This document shows positions 56,701 through 64,000 of a stretch of DNA of 64,000 bases, in pieces. Source of the DNA: Acanthosoma haemorrhoidale. Lineage: Eukaryota; Arthropoda; Insecta; Hemiptera; Acanthosomatidae. A program made the translations under genes and the position numbers. The stretch's first letter is position 1; each line of letters opens with the position of its first letter. The DNA lies in the NCBI GenBank assembly GCA_930367205.1, contig OV884015.1, positions 76,895,341-76,959,340 of the forward strand, written 5' to 3'. The notes beneath the pieces are model-generated. The model was not told where the DNA came from. It saw nothing but the letters and a program-made list of their open reading frames with translations, and did no database searches.

Positions 56701-59700
56701 AATTGTTTTGATAATGTCTAAAATTATTTGTGCATAACCGTCTTCAACATGTCATTAGGAATGGAAAAAAGTGACAATTTTAACTCTAAAGCAGCTTTAA
56801 CAGAGTTAGTACTAAGAAATATTGTGATAAAATGTAAAGAATCTGACTTTTCCCCATTAGATTGTTGTCACCTGGGGTCTTGGAAAATGACCTTAAAGTT
56901 TCTGATGGATTGAATCATTATTGACTGCTATTGCACATCGTACAGAAAGACGCGCCAAAGACTATTAAAATGTACCTGAATGAAAGTAGATCCACTCCCT
57001 TCGGGTTCGGCAAAACCTAATTACATAATAATTATGGTCTCTATTACATAAATATTTATAACAATAGGTGTAATGTGAACTCGATCTGGAGGGTAGGGTA
57101 CCCCTAGAGTAGACTTACACTCGAGGCAGCTGCCACCCACCAAAGTCTCCCATCTGAGTGTTGACTGCGCTATGAAATGGGTCCACGATATTCTCCTTCA
57201 TATGCCTGTGCAAACTTTGTCTTACCCTCCAACACACTACCTGACATCTAATGAGGGATCTTAGTATTCACTCATATCCATCTCTCTTTATAACCTGAAT
57301 TAAATATTTTACCAGAAAAAAATTCAGAAACAGTCACCACCAGTAGAAACCAAAACGAGTTAGATTCTTGGACCATGGGAGCAGTTGATACCTTCGATGA
57401 TTTTTTCTGGTGACATAAAAACGTAAATTGACATTTGTTCTTAGCTTGTATTGGAAGGCTTAGGTGCACTTGATATTTATGAGCCGATCAAAAAACGGTA
57501 ACTTAAGAGCATGGCTAAATCCTAAGGGTTCAAAAATGATTACTTATCTATCAATAGGACATGCTATGCTAAAACACGTTTTCTTTTCACCTTGATAGAC
57601 CAACTTGCGAGTAGTGTAATAGTGTGCCATTAACCATCGCGCCAATACTGGGTGACGTGCCGTAGGTTCCTAACTGTTCGACAGACCACTGACCAATAAC
57701 ACTTCAAAAGAAAAGGATTTTTATGTAAATATTTAGTTTATATATATTATTCCACGATAGTATTTTAGTTACCTTGATATATTGTACGATGTTTACGCTA
57801 TATAATTCAAGAACTTAGTCGTATAACGCTTTGCTCCTTACAAAAACAATAAGTATCAATATATTTTGCTGCATTCGGTCACCGAGGCAAATATATTTGT
57901 AATCCATAACAGTAAATTAAAATGTAAATAAATATACTATACAAATTCCAATCCACTTACTTACCTTATATTCGACTACCACACCCCTACGCTATAGTCA
58001 AACAATGTATTGAAGTGAATTTGAATAGGGTGTAATTTAGTTTGTTGTCCTGATTGGTTTGATTAATCTATCTCTCAACTCAGTGCATTATTGGCGTTAA
58101 AGTTAAAAAATAGAATACCATTTTTAACATTGAACCATTCTGATTTTTTTCACCAATTCAATCCTTTTCATGGGCAATTATATTTTTAATCAATGTAAAG
58201 CGTTGTTGGAAATTAGTAATGAAGAACGAAAAACCATAATTCAATTTACATTAACACTAACTATTTGTTAAAATAGCATCTTTGTGACTGCCTAGAACCC
58301 GAAGAGTAGTATGGTGGCGTGTTCTAGCTTCGCACCTACATATCCTATCATAAGGTCAATTTGCACAATTTTTCAAGCCTTAGCTCAGCACACGTGGACT
58401 CAATCATAACGAAGCAAAGAAAAAAACTTTTCTAAGTATAATAAAAAACTCTTAGAGCTGAGATATTTATCAAAAACTTATATGTATATCATAATATCTT
58501 ATCAATAATATTAATATTTATTATTATAAATAATGAACTTACTACATAAGGTCCACATATAACAATCTATTTAATATTCAATCACATATATCATGTTATT
58601 CTCCAATATACATATATATGATTTTCAGCGTTTGCCAAAATAAAGTATAAAATAGTTCAGCAGACTTATTCATATTCTGCATCAGTTGATAAGTTGTCAT
58701 TCAATTTAAAATGTTAATAATCATTTAAACATCTCTTTTCAAGCTGCAAAGCTGAATAAGAAAACTCTTTTGGTTTTTTTCAAGGTACTGCCACTAAAAG
58801 AAAATGCTCTGTTCAGATTCTCCTAAAAAAAAAAAAAAAATAGCTTTGGACGATAGAAAACGACCTCCTTAATCTAACAGAGGGCTTCTACGGAAATTTA
58901 TTTTCATGGCTGAGTATTGATATACCTTTCAAAAAAAAAACTTATTATTTTTTCCTTCCCGTTTTATTTCCATGAGATCAACTAAAGGATATTACTTTCC
59001 AAGGCCATGTTCCAGACCTTAAAGGTCCCTCCCTGTAATCTCGGCTGTCTGAAGTCTGTCGAAAGGGGTTGCATTCCAAATTATTGTATTTTTTCCTTTG
59101 AGCATTGATGGTACCGTTTATATTCTTTTTTCGTCCTTTATGTCCATCAGACATAAAGGATACTTGTGCTTCATTTGACAATTCATTTCGAATACCAGAA
59201 GATTCAAGGAATACAGAAATAATTCTCAACCGAAATATTATGTATCTACTTTGCTACGTTCGGCGAACGGTGGCTTATTTTTAATTATATATTACTTTCC
59301 AATTAATTTCCTAATATTCTGCGCGTATCGATATACTGTATCTAGCCGATACACAACTGTATCTTAATACATACACCCGTTTATCTGTTTACCTAACTTA
59401 CCCAGAAGCATCACGCTGTTGTACGCAACTGTACGAAATGGGGGGTTGATACAAAATGTTCTAGTTAAATCATTTGAACATTTAATTTCCAGGGATGCCA
59501 TCTAACTATTCAACTGCTGGCGAATTTGATTCCTCAAATCTTGAGCGTATTGCATTCGAGTAAAGTTGTACAAAATTATACCTTACTCAAATATTCAATT
59601 TATTCACTGTTGGTCCCAATTAATTCTAAACCCAAAGTAATTTACCTTAATAAAAGGACGTGGTGATCAAAACAGAAGCAATTCAATGATACAATAGAAA

Positions 59701-59873
59701 TGTATACACAATATGTTGTAGTAACCAAAACCAACAAAAGGTTAATATGTTTTAACGAGGAAATTACTGAGTTTACTATTTATTGAAAATGATGAACAGT
59801 TCACTTCTATTGTACTAGCTATAAACAAAGCTTAAATCTTACTAGTGTACATTTATGACTCCAATCTGATGTA
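53778..59873. other. Long stretch without recognisable genes
   Basis: Mostly A+T-rich. A GC-richer patch at 57060-57260 is unexplained. Open frames of 60-83 codons (55688-55870 +, 56728-56913 +, 57272-57469 -, 58978-59229 -) have no domain I recognise. Confidence 0.4.
59134..59160. repeat. Perfect 11-bp hairpin
   Basis: tcctttatgtc (59134-59144) and gacataaagga (59150-59160) are perfectly complementary around the 5-nt loop catca. Role unknown. Confidence 0.7.
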
Positions 59874-60790
59874 AAGGTTGTCCCAGAATTAACGCAAGAT
59901 TTGATTTAAATAGAAAACACAGTTTTTAGTATTTGTTGTTATTTTTTTTATTGAATTATAAAGTAAATAGGATAGGGTTATTTATAGAATAACACATCGG
60001 GCAAATGGCCTCCACGACTTTGCTGGCACATACGCACTCTTTTGTCAAAATTTTCCATGACCATTTGGCATAAATGTAGATGAATTTCGTTGATGCAGCT
60101 TTGAATTTCCTCTTTTAATGCACGGGTGGATGTGGGCTTGTTGACATACCCCATAAGCATATGCTATGCTTTGATATCTTTGGCTTCAAATAACCCCATA
60201 AAAATAAATCTAAAGGTGTTAAATCACACGATCTAGGGAACCAATTCTGATCACCGAAATGAGAGTGTACTCCTGGAAATGTCTCATACAGTATTTCATG
60301 GGCTGTATGATATGTGGCACCATCTTTTTGAAACCACATATTAGCCACATCAATATCATCCAATTTCGGTACAAAGAACTGTGTTGTCAGGTCGCGATAT
60401 CGAGCACCAGTAACAGTCACTGCTTGACCAGCCTCATTTTGAAAAAAATATGGTCCAAAGATGCCTCCAACCCAAAATCCACACCAAACAGTGACACGTT
60501 GTGGATGCATTTGTTTTTCGACAACCCCAAATGCGACAATTTTGTCGATTAACAAAGCCATCAAGATGAAAATGTGCTTCATCGCTTAGGATAATTTTGT
60601 TCGAATAATCAGCATCCACTTGTTAGTGTTCAATAATCCATTCAACGATCTCTCTTCACTGTGGGTGGTGAGTTCATCCATCGGAGACACATCAAGTTTT
60701 TTTACAGCTCGCTGCAGCAACTGACAAACCCAGTTTTTAACACTATGACCCCACCCCCACTCCCGTATCGATGACATCAGGTTCTCGAGG
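59874..60790 (-). pseudogene. Tc1/mariner-superfamily transposase pseudogene
   Basis: Minus-strand pieces in several frames together follow a DDE transposase. From 60619 down: IILSDEAHFHLDGFVNRQNC (first catalytic D in SDE) and RVTVWCGFWVGGIFGPYFF. Then come WFQKDGATYHT (second D), DLTPLDLFLWGYLK (third D) and a C-terminus ENFDKRVRMCQQSRGG..PDVLF ending at about 59978. At least two frameshifts separate the pieces, and the N-terminal DNA-binding region above 60.62 kb is scrambled. The left end, aaggttgtcccagaattaacg at 59874, looks like the element terminus next to TA (59872-59873). No matching inverted copy is visible on the right, so that terminus is lost. Confidence 0.8.
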
Positions 60791-60795
60791 AAAAT

Positions 60796-60840
60796 TAGGT
60801 TAAGTTAGTTTAGTTAGAGTTACATTTAGGTTAGTATTAG
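60796..60840. repeat. Degenerate TTAGGTTA-type simple repeat
   Basis: aggttaagttagtttagtta.. and tttaggttagtattag resemble interstitial (TTAGG)-like simple repeats common in insect DNA. Too irregular to be telomeric. Confidence 0.4.
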
Positions 60841-61194
60841 CACAACATTATTCTATGTTCACACTCCTTGTATTCTGTTTCTACCATAGAAAAATTATTT
60901 AAACCTTACACATTATATAAAATGTAGCTACAGTAAATATAACAGACACGATGTGGATTTTTGTAAATCAAGCTGTTTTAATTAACGAAAACGAGCCTGC
61001 TTCTGGTGATTCGTTTGACGTTACTTCAAAGGTCGGTAATTTTCTAAAAGAAGCTAACATACGGGAATGATCAAACACTCTTCCTGGTTGTTATTCACTA
61101 CACGGGGGCCAATATTTACTATACAATATTTACCCTTTACGGATCGTGTTGCCTTCACACTGTGGTTTTGGTTTGGTGGACTGCTACTTAGGTT

Positions 61195-61417
61195 TTAGTT
61201 TTTTAGTTTCCCGGTTGTAAGCTGAAGGTGAGCCTCATCACCTAGTGTTTGTATGTGACTATGGACTTTTAACTTCAAAAAGAATGTATTATATTTATGC
61301 ACTCCTTCAAATGCATCTGTGTATGCAGGAAGAGGAGAAATGTGTAAATCATAAATTATTTATTTATTTATTTTGTTCATTGTAAGTTTCAATAAAGAGG
61401 TTTTGATCTAAAAAAAA
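61195..61417 (+). repeat. Poly(A)-tailed retroposon family 1, copy C
   Basis: Plus-strand copy with gaaggtgagcctcatcacc, cttcaaatgcatctgtg, aggaagaggagaaatgtgt, ttgttcattgtaa, an AATAAAGAGG signal near 61391 and a short A tail (61410-61417). It is the best-preserved member and shows that the A tail follows AATAAAGAGGTTTTGATCT. Confidence 0.7.
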
Positions 61418-63079
61418 CAAAAACACGAGCCCAGGTGGAGAGAAGTGGCTTATGGTCCATTTTTAGAACAAACATAGAACATGGCCTTACGATATGCATT
61501 GCACAAGTTATAAAGAAAGAAAAGAAGATAACTTTATCACATCCCTAGCTTTTGTTTAATGAGAACTACAATAGTCTTTCACTTTTCACGTCAAAACAAA
61601 ACCAAAATTACAAACTGTTAATTGGAACAGCAATACCTTTAATTTAATGATAAGCATGTTGGAAAAATATTTATTTGTTCATTGCTTATTCATTTATTAG
61701 ACTTATGCTTTATGGCTGTATATTTCATGTCTTTTCAGTACCAAACGGGACCTTCAAGTGATGAGTTATTTCACTTCAACTCACAAATACAAGGAAAGCT
61801 TGATAGCATAACGATCTAAAAAAAATGTGTCTTAAAAAAATCAGCCAAGTCCTAAAAGTAATAAGTGTTAATAAGATGACGCATAGAGCGATTTCAAGGA
61901 AAAAATTGTGTTAGCATGCCTTGAACACAATAACACGATATTTCACGAGCTGAAGAAAGCTGTTCAACAAGTTAGCTAAGAATGCAATTGGTTCTGGCTG
62001 TTTCAAGTGCTGTAAAATATTTATTCAAAGACACAAATCAGTCTGAAAAGTTAAATATATATTCTTATAATTCCGTAATATGATTGCAAACAAATAAAAT
62101 GCCTGGTTACTCCCCTGTTCCGATTGAAAATGTGACCTAGGCCTTCAAAATGAAGTATTGAATATTGATAAAATGATGCAAATATGCATGTATAAATGAG
62201 ATAAATTCCAGTTTTGATTAATATGAGAACGTGGAGAGGGGGGAACAAGATAACCTTGACTTGAATCTAGAATCATGCATAATCTATACATTACATTAGT
62301 TCGGCTTTAGTAAACCCTGACATCTGAAAGTTAATTAAAGTATAATGCACAGTCCAGTTCAATCAAGTAATATAGCAGAGCTTTGCTACAAATATATTAC
62401 GAAGGAGTGACTATCTGCTTTCCAAACAAACAGAACCTCATTTCTCTTTTGAATAATATTACTACAGCTGTTTTCATTTTGAGGGTTTCATTAATCTCTA
62501 TCACATGCTCCTTTCAACTACTTGTTGATATGATATTTATTCAAAACGTTCTGAGTGAAGAAAGCCAACGTTTATCACGTTCGTTTCACTCAACGGAATC
62601 AAAATTATTCATCTCCATTTTTATACAAACACCAAGGAATTCGAATAAATCAACAAAAATCAATTTACAGCAGCTTTACTTTTTTAAATATTTTATTCGT
62701 CGTTTTAATTAATTTTTTTTTTTCAAATTTTACTCAAACTAATTTCTCATCGTTGTTAGTTAGTTGTATTCATATAAATTTCCTGGATATCTTAATCTAT
62801 CACCAAAAGTTTGTAACTAGATAATTGCAGCATCAATAGACAAGTTTCTGGCTCATTTATGCAAAATAAACAAATGGCATTAGACGGTTATACCCCAACT
62901 GACTATCCTTGATTGGCTACCAGTTACTAATATTACTATATTCAATTTATACAATTTGATATTCAGTTGTTACAAAGATCCTTATTCTTGAAAACATTAT
63001 TGATTTTTAAGTAACATATTATATCCTTATTGCCTATTTTGTTTATATTATTGTTTCTATTGACCGACCCTTTATTCAA
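61418..63079. other. A+T-rich non-coding stretch
   Basis: No gene recognised. Overlapping 89-109 codon frames at 62383-62824 lack any recognised domain. Confidence 0.4.
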
Positions 63080-63330
63080 TTGTTTTTTTTTTGTTTTTTT
63101 TCTTTCATAGCCCCTTTAAATTTACAGATAATTATAGATCCTGAGGTGAATCTATTTACAAATTATTTTTGTATTTCCTGTAGCATCGCTACATTATATA
63201 CAGGTTTTGTTATTTTATAAAAATTATATAATGAATAAACAAGTATAATGATATACATTATACGTGACTGGACTAAACTGACTAATAAAGGTGATGGGGC
63301 TCACCTTTATTCAATTATGTACCCCTGCAC
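63080..63330 (-). repeat. Dispersed retroposon family 2, copy D
   Basis: T-rich run (A tail on the minus strand), then catagccccttt, gtgaatctatttaca, tttcctgtagcatcgctacattatatac, atacattatacgtg and gtgatggggctcacctt. The last module is shared with retroposon family 1, which links the two families. Confidence 0.6.
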
Positions 63331-64000
63331 CAAGGTATTAGTTTAGATAAAAAATCGTGGATTAACGGGAAGAGGCGTATCTCGACCCTTAACGCTGAGC
63401 TATAAAACATAAGGTGCACTGAGTATATGTATTATAAAACAGCTGAATATTCAATATATGTGTACACTAATCCTCTAATGATATAATAAGGAATAATCTG
63501 TAAATATACGTTCATTAATAATGTAGAAGGGAAACATATAAGCATTTAAAATTAATTATATTATATACAAAAACTTATTATTACAAAAAAAACCTGTAAA
63601 AATGAGAAATGTGAAAAACGGTGACAAACTCCGGGCTCCATTTAGGAATTAGTTTACCCTAGTATGGTTTCCTAACTTAACATAGAAATCTTGTGAAATC
63701 ATTAAACTGTGAAGCGGTAGGAAACAAATATATACTAGGTACCAACATACGATTTAAGACAAAACCATCCCTATCCAACAAATACGAAATACTGTGGTTA
63801 AAAATTTCCTTTTTTAAACTGTACTGTCACATTATTCAAATGGAGAAGGTGGAATCCTCCAGCTTTCCTTCCAGCAGAATACCCCAAAGGTTTTTTTCAT
63901 TTCATTTACTAGTATCAATATAATACAACTTGACCATATGGTGCACAAATATAACCAAGCATGGTTAACAGTACTCTCTTTGACCACAAGGAACACACAC
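63331..64000. other. A+T-rich non-coding stretch
   Basis: No gene recognised. Confidence 0.4.

Noticed and set aside
57600..57700. tRNA-like string near ggcgcgatggttaatggc on the minus strand
   Set aside because: No acceptable B box and no pairing ends; probably chance.
1..64000. CRISPR array, bacterial operons, rRNA or functional tRNA genes
   Set aside because: No regularly spaced identical repeats, no ribosome-binding-site-led gene clusters and no rRNA core motifs. The only tRNA-like segments (6.1, 6.4 and 15.1 kb) look like SINE heads or pseudogenes.

Overview
The window looks like repeat-rich nuclear DNA from an animal, most likely an arthropod and probably an insect. It is A+T-rich by eye, full of A/T homopolymers and (TA)n tracts, and I found no convincing host exon, rRNA, functional tRNA or bacterial-style gene cluster. 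Every coding sequence I recognise belongs to a mobile element: jockey-like non-LTR retrotransposons, a Ty3/Gypsy LTR retrotransposon, a Tc1/mariner-superfamily element, pogo/Tigger-like elements and a Transib-like DNA transposon derivative. Hemiptera would fit this mix, but that is an impression and not a demonstration. The window is best read as intergenic or intronic sequence that has collected elements of different ages.

Layout, left half. At 1-9 kb there is mostly featureless A+T-rich sequence, with a poly(A)-tailed 200-bp retroposon flanked by 10-bp target duplications (4860-5059), two tRNA-like SINE heads near 6.1 and 6.4 kb and a LINE C-terminal remnant (9.03-9.38 kb). At 10.7-11.1 kb lies a pogo/Tigger-like element with TA duplications and an iterated motif. 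At 14.9-17.3 kb there are a tRNA-derived SINE, a dispersed retroposon family and an old jockey-family pseudogene. At 18.2-25.1 kb there are a 120-bp dispersed repeat (two copies), a second pogo/Tigger-like element (18515-19475), 3'-end fragments of the main jockey-like family and another LINE C-terminus.

Layout, right half. At 29.98-35.8 kb there are more fragments of the jockey-like family and of the poly(A) retroposon family. A jockey-like pseudogene with two in-frame stops occupies 38809-40075. At 42243-43700 sits a 1458-bp DNA transposon with perfect 38-bp terminal inverted repeats and a 5-bp duplication (TGCCT), organised like Transib or RAG recombination signals. A 5'-truncated jockey-like element with an intact 690-codon reverse-transcriptase ORF lies at 44798-47222. 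Next to it, 47889-52684 is a complete, apparently very young Gypsy-class LTR retrotransposon on the minus strand. Its two 316-bp LTRs are identical by eye, gag and pol are intact, and a retroviral-type -1 slippery heptamer (A AAA AAC) joins them. A mariner-like pseudogene (59.87-60.79 kb) and further retroposon copies complete the window.

How the parts act together: only the Gypsy element looks capable of independent mobility (gag, protease, RT, RNase H, integrase, polypurine tract, matched LTRs). The intact jockey-like ORF could still supply reverse transcriptase but has lost most of its endonuclease. All other elements are non-autonomous or broken.
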